Below, in pieces: positions 36,074 through 45,548 of a stretch of 64,000 nucleotides of DNA; the first letter of the stretch is position 1, and every line of letters begins with the position of its first letter. The notes beneath the pieces were generated by a model. It saw only the letters and a program-made list of their open reading frames with translations, did not search any database and was not told the origin of the DNA. The stretch is from assembly GCF_000373745.1 (NCBI RefSeq), contig NZ_KB892313.1, positions 1 to 64,000 on the forward strand, given 5' to 3'. The position numbers and the translations under genes are program-made. Origin of the DNA: Oligella ureolytica DSM 18253 (GTDB lineage: Bacteria > Pseudomonadota > Gammaproteobacteria > Burkholderiales > Burkholderiaceae_B).

Positions 36074-37003
36074 TTAGTCTTTAGATTGTTTGACAACGGT
36101 CATTGCACTGGCAACTAAGCCACTAATATCCGAAAGATTCGATGGAATAATCAGCGTATTGCCCTTTTGTGCTAACTGAGAAAAAGCATCGATATAATTT
36201 TCCGCTACCTGTAAATTAACCGCTTGTATGCCGCCAGGTTCATTGATAGCACGTGCTACTTTTTTAATTGCTTCTGCGGTAGCGTCGGCAACCGTAACAA
36301 AAGCCTCAGCTTCCCCCTGTGCCTGATTGATCTGCATCTGACGATCACCCTCTGAACGAGCGATAGCTGCAGCTCTTTCACCCTCTGCAATATTAATTTG
36401 CTCCTGCTTGCGTCCCTCAGAGGCAGCAATTAAGGCTCGCTTCTCACGCTCAGCAGTAATTTGAGCCTGCATGGCATGAAGAATCTCTTTAGGTGGCGTG
36501 AGATCCTTGATTTCGTAACGTAAGACCTTAACACCCCAGTTAGCAGCAGCTTCATCTAAGGACGAAACAATCTTACTATTAATATAATCACGCTCTTCAA
36601 AAGTCCTGTCCAGTTCCATCTTACCAATCACTGAGCGTAGTGTCGTTTGTGCAAGCTGTGTAATGGCTAAGATATAGTTCGAAGAACCATAAGACGCTAA
36701 CATCGGATCAGTGACCTGAAAATAAATAACGCCGTCAACCTGCAGCTGTGTGTTATCGCGAGTAATACACACCTGACTGGGAACATCTAATGGAATTTCT
36801 TTTAGAGAATGCTTGTACGATATACGCTCGATGAATGGAATGACAAGGCGAGGTCCCGGACTTAAGGCACGATCAAAACGACCTAAGCGCTCAATGACCC
36901 AAGCATGCTGTTGAGGCACAATAGCAATTGACTTGAATAAGAAAATAACAGCAAGGACAATGATAATAACCCAAAACCCGAGCGACGTATCAAAATCAAA
37001 CAT
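36074..37003 (-). CDS. SPFH/band 7 (stomatin-like, QmcA) membrane protein
   Basis: 309 residues: an N-terminal hydrophobic helix (about 8-28), then the SPFH/band 7 domain (about 25-195) with VPQQHAWVIERLGRF, and GVKVLRYEIKDLTPP in its second half; a coiled-coil Ala/Glu/Arg/Gln-rich stretch (about 190-245) follows. It is paired with an NfeD gene, 2 bp apart, as usual for such pairs. They form membrane microdomain assemblies; no specific partner is visible. Confidence 0.92.
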   Translation of the reverse strand: MFDFDTSLGFWVIIIVLAVIFLFKSIAIVPQQHAWVIERLGRFDRALSPGPRLVIPFIERISYKHSLKEIPLDVPSQVCITRDNTQLQVDGVIYFQVTDPMLASYGSSNYILAITQLAQTTLRSVIGKMELDRTFEERDYINSKIVSSLDEAAANWGVKVLRYEIKDLTPPKEILHAMQAQITAEREKRALIAASEGRKQEQINIAEGERAAAIARSEGDRQMQINQAQGEAEAFVTVADATAEAIKKVARAINEPGGIQAVNLQVAENYIDAFSQLAQKGNTLIIPSNLSDISGLVASAMTVVKQSKD

Positions 37004-37005
37004 AA

Positions 37006-37440
37006 CTAGCTGCCTCCTATAGGCTCTATTATTAAGATAATTCCGCGTATAGCAACGATTTGATGCTGTCCACTCCTAAGCAGAATATAACTGTCTGCAG
37101 GTTTGGCTTGCCATTGTGCTCCCCGAAACTTAACATGAGCAAGACGGCGTTCGGTCACCCACTTGTCGACATAAACGGATTTACCAATATCAAGATTTAA
37201 GTTTGAATCGGTTTCGCTGGCTAAGGGGTTACGTAAGTGAAATTTACCCATACGCTTCAATACAAACACCCCAATGACAGGGATAATTGCCAGTAACGCT
37301 AACTGGATAATGATACTCTGCTCAAGCCAGGCCGCTAGACCTGCAGCTATCGCACCGATGCAAAGTAATAATAAGACAAAGGTGCCACTAAACAACTCCA
37401 GAATCAAAGCAATGGCAGCCACGGCAAACCAAATCCACAT
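37006..37440 (-). CDS. NfeD family protein
   Basis: 144 residues: two or three hydrophobic helices in residues 2-70, then a C-terminal OB-fold NfeD domain (about 85-142; VKFRGAQWQAKPAD and GIILIIEPIG). It partners with SPFH proteins, whose gene lies 2 bp downstream. It begins 27 bp after the FKBP gene, so the three may be one unit. Confidence 0.9.
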   Translation of the reverse strand: MWIWFAVAAIALILELFSGTFVLLLLCIGAIAAGLAAWLEQSIIIQLALLAIIPVIGVFVLKRMGKFHLRNPLASETDSNLNLDIGKSVYVDKWVTERRLAHVKFRGAQWQAKPADSYILLRSGQHQIVAIRGIILIIEPIGGS

Positions 37441-37467
37441 AAGCAGCCCCTTTAGTTAATTAATAAA

Positions 37468-37797
37468 TCAATTAACTGCTAATAGCTCAACCTCAAAAAC
37501 GAGTGTGGCATTAGGCGGAATAACGCCACCGGCGCCGCGCGCACCATAGCCTAAATTAGCAGGAATAGTAAGCTTCCTGACGCCACCGACTTTCATGCCC
37601 TGGACACCCTGATCCCACCCCTTAATGACATGACCTGCACCCAGTGGAAAAGAAAAAGACTGATTACGATCCTTGCTTGAGTCAAATTTTTGACCACCAT
37701 CCAATAGCCAGCCCGTGTAATGTACGGTTACCTCTTGGCCTGCTTTGGCTTCGTCGCCAGTGCCTAAATTTATATCTTCGATAATTAACTCAGTCAT
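37468..37797 (-). CDS. FKBP-type peptidyl-prolyl isomerase
   Basis: 109 residues from ATG 37797 (GGA about 8 bases before), a minimal FKBP domain. Residues [50 protein letters not shown] and the C-terminal LVFEVELL are all present; the usual catalytic pocket Tyr, Phe, Asp, Trp residues are kept. There is no signal peptide, so it is cytoplasmic. A frame four codons longer (37809) is possible. Confidence 0.92.
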   Translation of the reverse strand: MTELIIEDINLGTGDEAKAGQEVTVHYTGWLLDGGQKFDSSKDRNQSFSFPLGAGHVIKGWDQGVQGMKVGGVRKLTIPANLGYGARGAGGVIPPNATLVFEVELLAVN

Positions 37798-37864
37798 CAA
37801 TTTATCCATTTAACGGTTAATACAATGTTGTGAAAATAGTTTACCTGAATACGGTCACGCACAT

Positions 37865-37899
37865 AAAAAAATCCCGCCAATCAATGAAGATTAACGGGA
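37865..37899 (-). terminator. rho-independent terminator of ppsA
   Basis: On the minus strand a stem of 11 pairs (two G-U) encloses a short loop: arms at 37889-37899 and 37872-37882, followed by seven T. It is 27 bp after the ppsA stop. This is the best intrinsic terminator seen in the window. Confidence 0.9.
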
Positions 37900-37925
37900 C
37901 TTAAGCTGAACGCTAAATAGCGTAA

Positions 37926-40301
37926 TTAGCCTTGTTGCTCAGCTAGTTTCTGCCAAGTATCAACTACCGTATCCGGGTTGAGGGACATTGACATAATGCC
38001 TTCTTGTTGCAGCCAAAGTGCTAAATCCGGGTGGTCACTAGGACCTTGACCACAAATACCGACATATTTACCGGCCTTGATACACGCTTGAATAGCGCGT
38101 GAAAGCATGAATTGAACAGCCGAATCGCGCTCGTCAAAGTCCGCCATGAGTATTTCCATGCCAGAGTCACGATCCAGACCCAAGGTTAACTGAGTCATAT
38201 CGTTAGAACCGATAGAGAAACCATCAAAGTGCTCTAAGAACTCTTCAGCTAAGATGGCGTTAGATGGAACTTCACACATCATAATAATGCGTAGGCCATT
38301 TTCACCACGCTTTAAGCCGTTTTGAGCTAATAGATCAATAACGCGTTCGGCTTGGCTTACTGTACGCACAAATGGGATCATTAATTCGACGTTATCCAGA
38401 CCCATTTCATCACGCACCTTCTTAAGCGCTTCACACTCCATGCGGAAACACTCAGCAAAATCCTCTGATAGGTAACGTGAAGCACCACGGAAACCTAACA
38501 TTGGGTTCTCTTCCTCAGGCTCGTAACGGGAGCCGCCTACTAATTTGCGGTACTCGTTTGACTTAAAGTCAGACATACGAACGATAACAGATTTTGGATA
38601 GAAAGCAGCAGCGATAGTAGCAACGCCTTCAGCTAACTTCTCTACGAAGAAAGCACGTGGACTGGCATAACCACGAGCAGCTGATTCAACCGCTTGCTTA
38701 AGCTCAGAATCCACATTAGGGTAGTCTAAAACAGCTTTAGGGTGAACATTAATATTGTTATTAATGATGAACTCTAAACGTGCTAAACCAACACCTTTGT
38801 TAGGAATTCGAGAGAAGTCAAAAGCTAATTGTGGGTTACCGACGTTCATCATCACTTTGATTGGAATCTCAGGCATTTCACCGCGCTTGATTTCCTCGAC
38901 TTCAGTTTCTAATAAACCATCGTAAATGCGACCCTCATCACCTTCAGCACAAGAAACCGTCACCTCTTGACCTGCTTTTAGTACCTCAGTCGCTTCGCCA
39001 CAACCAACAACGGCAGGAATTCCTAATTCACGTGCAATAATTGCAGCATGACACGTACGACCGCCACGGTTAGTAACAATCGCTGAGGCGATTTTCATCA
39101 CAGGTTCCCAGTTAGGGTCAGTCATGTCAGTTACTAATACGTCACCGGCTTGTACCTGATCCATTTCAGAAATATCATGCACAATACGTACAGTACCTGC
39201 ACCAATCTTCTGACCGATGGCTCGACCGGTAATCAAGACATCACCTGTCGTTTTTAATTTGAAACGCTGCTGTACATCTTGCTTAGATTGCTGAGATTTA
39301 ACCGTCTCAGGGCGCGCCTGAAGAATGTAAATCTTACCGTCAACACCATCACGACCCCACTCAATATCCATAGGACGTTGGTAGTGCTCTTCAATGATGA
39401 CAGCATATTTAGCCAGCTCAAGTACCTCTTCGTCAGTAAGAGAAAAGCGGTTGCGCTCAGAGGTAGGGACATCAACGACACGGACAGCATTTTCACCGGG
39501 AGCACGATCCTCTTTAAACTCCATTTTGATGAGTTTAGAACCAATGCGGCGGCTGATAATTGAATATTTGTCTTGGGCTAGTGTGGGTTTAAATACGTAG
39601 AACTCGTCTGGGTTAACTGAACCCTGAACGACGGTCTCACCTAAACCGTAAGATGAGGTAATAAACACCACGTCTTCAAAACCAGACTCGGTGTCAAGGG
39701 TAAACATCACACCTGCGCTACCAGAATCAGAGCGGACCATGCGCTGAATACCTGCTGATAAAGCAACGTCAGCATGGGCAAAGCCCTTGTGAACACGGTA
39801 AGAAATAGCGCGGTCATTGTATAAAGAAGCGAAAACGTGATGGATTTTGTCTAAGATGTCATCAATACCGGCAACGTTTAAGAAAGTTTCCTGTTGGCCG
39901 GCAAATGAAGCGTCAGGTAAGTCTTCAGCCGTAGCAGAAGAACGTACAGCGAATGTGCCTTTGCCATCGGCGTCTAGCTCAGCAAATGCTGTGCGGATTT
40001 GTGCTTCAAGTTCAGGATGGAAAGGAGTGTCGATAATCCACTGACGGATCTCTTGGCCGGCTTCAGCTAACTCACGAACATCGTCAGGATTTAAGCGATT
40101 AAGACGGTCGTTAATGCGCTTGTCCAAGTCTGACTGCTTTAAATAGTCACGGAAGGCTTGTGCTGTCGTAGCAAAACCACCGGGCACACGGACGCCGGCA
40201 GACGCTAATTGGCTGATCATCTCACCGAGAGATGCGTTTTTACCGCCAACGACGTCGACATCACACATGCGACATTGTTCAAATGAAAGGATATAAGACA
40301 T
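37926..40301 (-). CDS. ppsA: phosphoenolpyruvate synthase
   Basis: 791 residues from ATG 40301, with GAGG 8 bases ahead; the longer frame from 40340 has no ribosome site. PpsA makes PEP from pyruvate and ATP for gluconeogenesis. N-terminal ATP-grasp ([28 protein letters not shown]), the phosphohistidine domain with catalytic His418 in [15 protein letters not shown], and the C-terminal PEP-utilising barrel with GSNDMTQL and CGQGPSDHP are all visible. It is divergent from its regulator ppsR across a repeat-rich 342-bp region and is controlled at the Thr next to His418 (TC-H) by PpsR. Confidence 0.97.
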   Translation of the reverse strand: MSYILSFEQCRMCDVDVVGGKNASLGEMISQLASAGVRVPGGFATTAQAFRDYLKQSDLDKRINDRLNRLNPDDVRELAEAGQEIRQWIIDTPFHPELEAQIRTAFAELDADGKGTFAVRSSATAEDLPDASFAGQQETFLNVAGIDDILDKIHHVFASLYNDRAISYRVHKGFAHADVALSAGIQRMVRSDSGSAGVMFTLDTESGFEDVVFITSSYGLGETVVQGSVNPDEFYVFKPTLAQDKYSIISRRIGSKLIKMEFKEDRAPGENAVRVVDVPTSERNRFSLTDEEVLELAKYAVIIEEHYQRPMDIEWGRDGVDGKIYILQARPETVKSQQSKQDVQQRFKLKTTGDVLITGRAIGQKIGAGTVRIVHDISEMDQVQAGDVLVTDMTDPNWEPVMKIASAIVTNRGGRTCHAAIIARELGIPAVVGCGEATEVLKAGQEVTVSCAEGDEGRIYDGLLETEVEEIKRGEMPEIPIKVMMNVGNPQLAFDFSRIPNKGVGLARLEFIINNNINVHPKAVLDYPNVDSELKQAVESAARGYASPRAFFVEKLAEGVATIAAAFYPKSVIVRMSDFKSNEYRKLVGGSRYEPEEENPMLGFRGASRYLSEDFAECFRMECEALKKVRDEMGLDNVELMIPFVRTVSQAERVIDLLAQNGLKRGENGLRIIMMCEVPSNAILAEEFLEHFDGFSIGSNDMTQLTLGLDRDSGMEILMADFDERDSAVQFMLSRAIQACIKAGKYVGICGQGPSDHPDLALWLQQEGIMSMSLNPDTVVDTWQKLAEQQG

Positions 40302-40395
40302 AAAAAGTACCTCAAAGATAAAAAAAGCATATTTGTTCAAAAAAACGCTGTTTTGCTAAACAAATAAGCCTTTTGGTGTATCGTGATGTATCCTT

Positions 40396-40530
40396 TTAAA
40401 TTGTATTGCCTTAAGTGGTTTTCCCTTAAGTGGTTTTCCCTTAAGTGGTTTTCCCTTAAATTGTATTGCCTTAAGTGGTTTTCCCTTAAATTGTACTTTC
40501 TTAAGTGGCACTTTCTTAAACGGTAATACT
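40396..40530. repeat. array of nine 15-bp tandem repeats
   Basis: Nine consecutive 15-bp units fill 40396-40530, each starting TTAA. Units 2, 3, 4 and 6 are identical (TTAAGTGGTTTTCCC); units 1 and 5 are TTAAATTGTATTGCC; units 7, 8 and 9 diverge progressively. The two main forms are interspersed, so the array grew by duplicating multi-unit blocks as well as single units. Confidence 0.9.
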
Positions 40531-40576
40531 ATTTAAAGTAAATTTTAACCATCATTTAAAGTAAATTTTAACCATC
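40531..40576. repeat. two tandem copies of a 23-bp sequence
   Basis: ATTTAAAGTAAATTTTAACC plus ATC occurs twice in direct tandem, 40531-40553 and 40554-40576, with no mismatch. It directly follows the 15-bp array and lies about 68 bp before the ppsR start. Confidence 0.9.
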
Positions 40577-40643
40577 ATTAATCCGTAACATTTTTAGGCT
40601 ACATTGTAGCCCATTCTGGACGACAGAGGAAAAGGTTTTATCC

Positions 40644-41474
40644 ATGGAATTACAAAAACGCACAGTATTTATAGTTTCTGACGGTACCGGCATCACCGCT
40701 GAGACTTTTGGTCATTCAGTGTTGTCGCAGTTTACTCATAAATTTAGTTTTGATCAAGAACGCGAACCCTTTGTTAACTCCCCGGAGCGAGCCAAAGATG
40801 TTGCACAAAAGATTAATGAGGTTGCAGAGCGTGACGATCTGCCTCCTATTGTTTTCAGTACGATCGTTGACGAAGATATTAATACTTTTTTACGCACGAG
40901 TAAGTGCATTTATATGGATATATTTGCTGCCTGTGTCCATCAACTAGAAGAAAGTCTCAATACAAAATCTGATCCTGGGATCGGGCGCTCTCATATCAAT
41001 GCCACGTCTGATGCTTACCGACGTCGTATCGAAGCGATAAACTTTACCTTAGCCCATGACGACGGGCAGTTTGTTCACGATCTGGAGCATGCTGATGTCA
41101 TTTTTGTGGGTGTTTCTCGTTGTGGTAAAACACCGACAAGTCTATATTTAGCTATGCAATACTCAGTAAAAGCCGCTAATTTCCCTCTGATTCCCGAAGA
41201 TTTTGTTCGCGGTACACTACCTAATACCCTGTTGCCTCATCGCCATAAACTATTTGGACTCTCCATTAATCCGGAGCGTTTACATGAGGTTCGTCAAGAG
41301 CGTCGTCCGGGTAGTGTCTACGCTGAATTAAGTCAGTGTAAATATGAGGTAGCCGAGGCTGAGCGCATGATGCGCAGAGAAAACATTTCTTGGTTATCGA
41401 CCACAACCAAATCAATCGAAGAGATTTCAACCACGGTTTTAAAGATATTAAATCTTGACCGTAAGAGCTACTAA
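40644..41474 (+). CDS. ppsR: PEP synthase regulatory kinase/phosphorylase PpsR
   Basis: 276 residues, DUF299 family. It inactivates PpsA by ADP-dependent Thr phosphorylation and reactivates it by Pi-dependent removal. N-terminal VSDGTGITAE near 11-20, the P-loop GVSRCGKT at 156-163, and the FGLSINPERL region near 214 are kept. It is divergent from ppsA. Its stop codon overlaps the convergent rRNA methyltransferase gene by 4 bases. Confidence 0.95.
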   Translation: MELQKRTVFIVSDGTGITAETFGHSVLSQFTHKFSFDQEREPFVNSPERAKDVAQKINEVAERDDLPPIVFSTIVDEDINTFLRTSKCIYMDIFAACVHQLEESLNTKSDPGIGRSHINATSDAYRRRIEAINFTLAHDDGQFVHDLEHADVIFVGVSRCGKTPTSLYLAMQYSVKAANFPLIPEDFVRGTLPNTLLPHRHKLFGLSINPERLHEVRQERRPGSVYAELSQCKYEVAEAERMMRRENISWLSTTTKSIEEISTTVLKILNLDRKSY

Positions 41475-42292
41475 GTAGCTGCTTGAGCCAACAGCTGTCG
41501 GCGCTGTTCAAATAGCGCAATGCCGCAAGCTACAGCCACATTTAAAGACTCAACCTGATGACTCTGAGGGATATAAATGTGTTTGCTAGCTTGCGCCAAC
41601 AGCTCATCACTAACCCCCTGCCCTTCATTGCCAAATAGCCAAGCACATTTTTCGGGTATTACACTACCGTAAAGAGACTCTGCTTTGTCATTTAGTGCGG
41701 TGGCATACACTGGAATTTGCAGTCGCGTGATTAAGCTCCTCAAATCACAATCGCTATGAATGGTTAATGCGAAATGAGCCCCTTGAGCACTGCGGAGAAC
41801 TTTCGGTGACCAAGGATTTACCGAGCCGGTAGACAAAATGATATGCTCAATACCTGCAGCTGCAGTCGTTCTAATAATCGTGCCTAAATTGCCCGGGTCT
41901 TGTAAGCGATCTAAAAGCACCATAGCTTTTGTCAAAGGAATGGTTGATGCATCGCGTTGAGGCACCTCCACGACCAGTAAAATTCCCTGCGGACTCGGCA
42001 TGGTACATAATTGCTTAAATAGCGAGTCAGAGAAAATAACGGCCTGAGAAGCAAATTGCTCGTACAGCGCTATTAATTCAGTTGTCGCTGTTTTTTCACT
42101 AATTTTTTTAAATGCACTCGACTGAAAAATTGCATAGTTAAGCTTTAATCCTCTCGAATTTTTTAAAAATTCTTGACACAAGTGAATACCTTCCAATAAG
42201 CAGAGCTTTTTTTCTTTATTATTAGCGATTTTTACAATATGCTTAAAAGTAGGATTGTTTTTTGAATCGATCAGTTTGGGTTCAAAAGACAT
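41471..42292 (-). CDS. TrmH/SpoU family RNA methyltransferase
   Basis: 273 residues. The N-terminal substrate-binding domain (to about 115) is followed by the knotted SPOUT domain with LLDRLQDPGNLGTIIRTAAAAGI-like motif 1 near 140, WLFGNEGQGVSDEL motif 2 near 215 and SLNVAVACGIALFE motif 3 near 247. It methylates ribose 2'-O of rRNA or tRNA; the exact site cannot be told. It ends overlapping ppsR by 4 bases and lies 12 bp after rnhB. Confidence 0.92.
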   Translation of the reverse strand: MSFEPKLIDSKNNPTFKHIVKIANNKEKKLCLLEGIHLCQEFLKNSRGLKLNYAIFQSSAFKKISEKTATTELIALYEQFASQAVIFSDSLFKQLCTMPSPQGILLVVEVPQRDASTIPLTKAMVLLDRLQDPGNLGTIIRTTAAAGIEHIILSTGSVNPWSPKVLRSAQGAHFALTIHSDCDLRSLITRLQIPVYATALNDKAESLYGSVIPEKCAWLFGNEGQGVSDELLAQASKHIYIPQSHQVESLNVAVACGIALFEQRRQLLAQAAT

Positions 42293-42304
42293 AAAACACC
42301 TGTA

Positions 42305-42955
42305 TCAGGATGAGGTATTAGCTAAAAAGCGCTTGATGGGCGCAAAACTCTGACGATGAATTGGACAAGGCCCAAGCTTCGCGATTTTACTCAGATGAAG
42401 CTTTGTACCATAACCTTTATGTTGAGCAAATCCATACTCGGGATACACTTCATCTAGCGCATATAGTTCAGCATCCCTTGCTGTTTTGGCCAAGATAGAA
42501 GCCGCTGCGATCGCTTGTACAGAATCATCTCCCTTAATAATTGCTTGTACCTCTTGGCCATTTAAAAGATTATCCGGCAACTCCATACGTAGTTGCTTAG
42601 GTATCTGATTGCCATCGATAAGCACTTGCCTGTGTGGAGTACTGATACCTTGCCATGCTCTAGTCATGGCTAACATGGTTGCCTGTAAAATATTGATCCG
42701 ATCTATTTCTTCGACTGAGGCTGAGGCGATATGCCAATCTAATGCATTTTCTTTGATGATCTCAGCAAGAGAGTCACGTTTCTTTTCACTCAGTTTTTTT
42801 GAATCCATGAGCCCTTCAATGATATTATTTGAATTCAAAATCACCGCGGCAGCAAATACTGAACCTGCCAAAGGGCCTCGTCCGGCCTCATCAATGCCTA
42901 CGACTAATGAAGTGGATAAAGAACTAGAGTGGGAAAATGCCATTGTTGTTTGCAT
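42305..42955 (-). CDS. rnhB: ribonuclease HII
   Basis: 216 residues. The active site GIDEAGRGPLAG carries Asp22 and Glu23, with the third Asp in VLIDGNQ near 115 and the fourth near 133 (GDDS---IAAASI). It removes ribonucleotides and RNA primers from DNA. It follows lpxB with 27 bp between them, as in many proteobacteria. Confidence 0.95.
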   Translation of the reverse strand: MQTTMAFSHSSSLSTSLVVGIDEAGRGPLAGSVFAAAVILNSNNIIEGLMDSKKLSEKKRDSLAEIIKENALDWHIASASVEEIDRINILQATMLAMTRAWQGISTPHRQVLIDGNQIPKQLRMELPDNLLNGQEVQAIIKGDDSVQAIAAASILAKTARDAELYALDEVYPEYGFAQHKGYGTKLHLSKIAKLGPCPIHRQSFAPIKRFLANTSS

Positions 42956-42982
42956 AAAATAACGAATAAATCGTCAAAGGTT

Positions 42983-44155
42983 CTATTTGGTGGAGGCGAT
43001 ACGCCAAATTTGCTCAGCAGCTAAACGAGGTGTATCTACTGCCAAGGTCGTATAAAGTGTCTGAAACTTGGTTTGAACTTCTTGAATATACTCACGATCT
43101 TCTAGCGCACGCACACAAGAAGCCATCAGTTTATCCGGCGTGACCTCTTCCTGTAGGTGCTCAGGCACAGCAAATTCTCGTAATAAAATGTTGGGCAAAC
43201 CAATCCAAGGCAGTAATGGCGCAGATTGGCCTGACTTCCATGCCATGATTTTTACCATCAGTGGCGATAAAATATACGCGATGACCATTGGCTTTTTATA
43301 TAAGGCCATTTCCAACGAAGCCGTTCCACTTGCCAATAATGCCGCATCACACGCTTCCATCACATCACGAGAAATGGGTTGTTCAGATACTGCTTGTGAA
43401 TAGAGGTGTAAATTAGCCAGCTCAATGCCCTTGCTAATTTCCATAAATTGCTGCTTACGAGCTTCATTAACTAACGGTACGATAAATTGCAAATCAGGAT
43501 ACTTTTGATGAAGCTTTTGAGCTGTTTCAAGAAATACCTTTGATAAAGCATTAATCTCGGATTTTCGGCTACCCGGTAAAATAGCCAATACAGGCTTATC
43601 AGGATCTAATCCTAAGCGTAAACGTGCTGCACGAGCATCCGGTTCTGCTGGAATTTGTTGTGCCAAGGGATGTCCTACATAGGTAACCGGTATTCCCTCT
43701 TTTTCATAGAGCTCTACTTCAAAAGGAAATAGCACCAACATATGGTCGACCGCACGACGAATCTGCTCAATACGTTGATAGCGCCAAGCCCAAATCGAGG
43801 GACTGACAAACTGAACTGTCGGTATACCCGATTTTTTTAGTTGCTCTTCTAATCGCAAATTGAAATCAGGTGCGTCTACGCCAACAAAAACATCGGGCCG
43901 CCCTGCGATAGTCTGCTTTTTAAAATTATGATAGATAGAAATTAGACGTGGTAACTGTTTAAGTGCATCGATATAGCCAAAAACAGATAAAGCATCCATG
44001 GGATAATTTAATTGTAAACCGGATGCTTGCATGTAGGGACCGCCAATGCCATTAAATTGAAGTTTGGCATCGCGAGCGATCAGACCTTGCATCACACGCG
44101 AGGCGAGCAAATCACCTGAGGGTTCGCCCGCCACCATGGAGATTTTATAACCCAT
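42983..44155 (-). CDS. lpxB: lipid-A-disaccharide synthase
   Basis: 390 residues of the GT19 family. MVAGEPSGDLLASRVM near 7-21, FVSPSIWAWR near 119, VGHPLAQQIP near 166, LPGSRKSEI near 194 and SGTASLEMALYKKPMVI near 288 are all present. It joins UDP-diacylglucosamine and lipid X. It starts 12 bp after lpxA. Confidence 0.97.
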   Translation of the reverse strand: MGYKISMVAGEPSGDLLASRVMQGLIARDAKLQFNGIGGPYMQASGLQLNYPMDALSVFGYIDALKQLPRLISIYHNFKKQTIAGRPDVFVGVDAPDFNLRLEEQLKKSGIPTVQFVSPSIWAWRYQRIEQIRRAVDHMLVLFPFEVELYEKEGIPVTYVGHPLAQQIPAEPDARAARLRLGLDPDKPVLAILPGSRKSEINALSKVFLETAQKLHQKYPDLQFIVPLVNEARKQQFMEISKGIELANLHLYSQAVSEQPISRDVMEACDAALLASGTASLEMALYKKPMVIAYILSPLMVKIMAWKSGQSAPLLPWIGLPNILLREFAVPEHLQEEVTPDKLMASCVRALEDREYIQEVQTKFQTLYTTLAVDTPRLAAEQIWRIASTK

Positions 44156-44167
44156 TTGCTTTTATCG

Positions 44168-44962
44168 TTAGCGTCCTACACCGCGAGAAGAAGACTTATC
44201 GAAAAAATCAACGAAAGGCTCTAATACATCGGCAATGTCTTTTTCGCTATTTTCTTGCATGTTACGAATAGCAGCGACTGCCTCTTCAACTTTCAAGCTT
44301 CTTAAGTAAATGTACTTGTACGCTTCTTTAATTGCTTGAATCTGCGTCGCTGTATAACCGCGTCTTCTTAAACCTTCGGAGTTAACGCCTGCCGGTTTGT
44401 AAGGTTGACCCGCACCTAACACATAAGGAGGAATATCTTGACGTATTGCACTCATACCACCCGTCATACTATGAGCACCAATATTGGTAAATTGATGGGC
44501 AGCAGCCAAACCGCCGATAATCGCCCAGTCGCCGATATGAATATGTCCAGCAAGTTGAATTCCATTAGACATAACAATTTCATTGCCTAACTGACAATCA
44601 TGAGCAATGTGAACATAGGCCATAATCCAGTTATTATTACCTAAACGCGTGGTACCGGAATCCTGTACGGTACCGGTGTTAATGGTAACAAACTCGCGGA
44701 ACATATTGCCGTCACCGATTTCCAGCGCTGTATCCTCACCGTGATATTTTTTGTCCTGAGGTATACCACCTACTGAACAAAATCGGTAGAAGGTATTATT
44801 TTTACCAATGATAGTACGGCCATCAATGATACAGTGTTCGCCGACTGTTGTACCCTCACCAATAATTACTTCAGGTCCGATAATTGAGTACGCGCCAACC
44901 TTAACACTCTCGTGCAGTTGTGCGCCATCATGAATAATTGCGGTAGAATGAATATTAGCCAT
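44168..44962 (-). CDS. lpxA: UDP-GlcNAc acyltransferase LpxA
   Basis: 264 residues, left-handed beta-helix of hexapeptide repeats from about residue 3 to 190. The catalytic base is His121 in YVHIAHDC, with GGIPQDKKYHGE near 65 and the C-terminal helical bundle after residue 195. It is the first step of lipid A synthesis. It starts 57 bp after fabZ. Confidence 0.97.
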   Translation of the reverse strand: MANIHSTAIIHDGAQLHESVKVGAYSIIGPEVIIGEGTTVGEHCIIDGRTIIGKNNTFYRFCSVGGIPQDKKYHGEDTALEIGDGNMFREFVTINTGTVQDSGTTRLGNNNWIMAYVHIAHDCQLGNEIVMSNGIQLAGHIHIGDWAIIGGLAAAHQFTNIGAHSMTGGMSAIRQDIPPYVLGAGQPYKPAGVNSEGLRRRGYTATQIQAIKEAYKYIYLRSLKVEEAVAAIRNMQENSEKDIADVLEPFVDFFDKSSSRGVGR

Positions 44963-45019
44963 AAGAACCTGTTTGAAAATCTGGATTAAGGAATGTGCTT
45001 TAGTAAATTGCGAATAAAT

Positions 45020-45484
45020 TTATTCTTCAATTTTACGGATAGCACACATGATTTTAGCTGATGCCACAACATTGTCATCGACATAAGCTTCTGCTGTGTA
45101 TTTACAGATTGCTTTGCTGATACGATCTGCTTTTACCTTGAGTACTAATTGGTCACCGGGAACCACAGGTGTGCGGAAGCGAGCACCATCAATACCTACT
45201 AGGTAATAAGCTGTTTTTTCACGGTCTAAAGATTCACCGTCATCAGATACAAAAGTAAACAAGGCAGCCGCTTGAGCTAAGGCCTCAGTAATTAATACGC
45301 CAGGCATGACTGGCATGTGTGGAAAGTGGCCTTGGAAAAAAGGCTCATTAATAGTGACATTTTTGATTGCCACGATGCTTTCGCCCGGAACAATTTCCAA
45401 AACTCTGTCCACTAGTAGAAACGGATACCTATGTGGCAAACGCTCCATAATTGCGGCTATATCTAACTGCACTTCTTTACTCAT
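45020..45484 (-). CDS. fabZ: 3-hydroxyacyl-ACP dehydratase FabZ
   Basis: 154 residues, hot-dog fold. The catalytic His53 in [12 protein letters not shown] and Glu67 in [10 protein letters not shown] are both intact. Needed for unsaturated and saturated fatty-acid elongation and for the hydroxyacyl chains used by LpxA and LpxD, its neighbours. It starts 64 bp after lpxD. Confidence 0.96.
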   Translation of the reverse strand: MSKEVQLDIAAIMERLPHRYPFLLVDRVLEIVPGESIVAIKNVTINEPFFQGHFPHMPVMPGVLITEALAQAAALFTFVSDDGESLDREKTAYYLVGIDGARFRTPVVPGDQLVLKVKADRISKAICKYTAEAYVDDNVVASAKIMCAIRKIEE

Positions 45485-45548
45485 TTTTCTTCCCGAAAAC
45501 TACTCTATTTTTAAAAAACTATGATTTTGTAGTAAAAAGGCCCTTTTT

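Larger units (their letters stand above)
40302..40643. other. ppsA/ppsR divergent intergenic region (342 bp)
   Basis: This is the only gene-free stretch over 300 bp. Besides the 15-bp array and the 23-bp duplication it holds an AT-rich leader next to ppsA, and a short 6-bp palindrome (GGCTAC-ATT-GTAGCC, 40597-40611) 33 bp before ppsR. It must contain both promoters. No open reading frame or RNA gene was seen in it. Confidence 0.7.

Noticed and set aside
37452-37475. 8-bp AT-rich inverted repeat at the FKBP gene end
   Set aside because: It is followed by the nfeD ribosome site and not by a T-tract, so I do not call a terminator.
40396-40530. CRISPR array
   Set aside because: The units are directly adjacent with no spacers and no cas genes are in the window.
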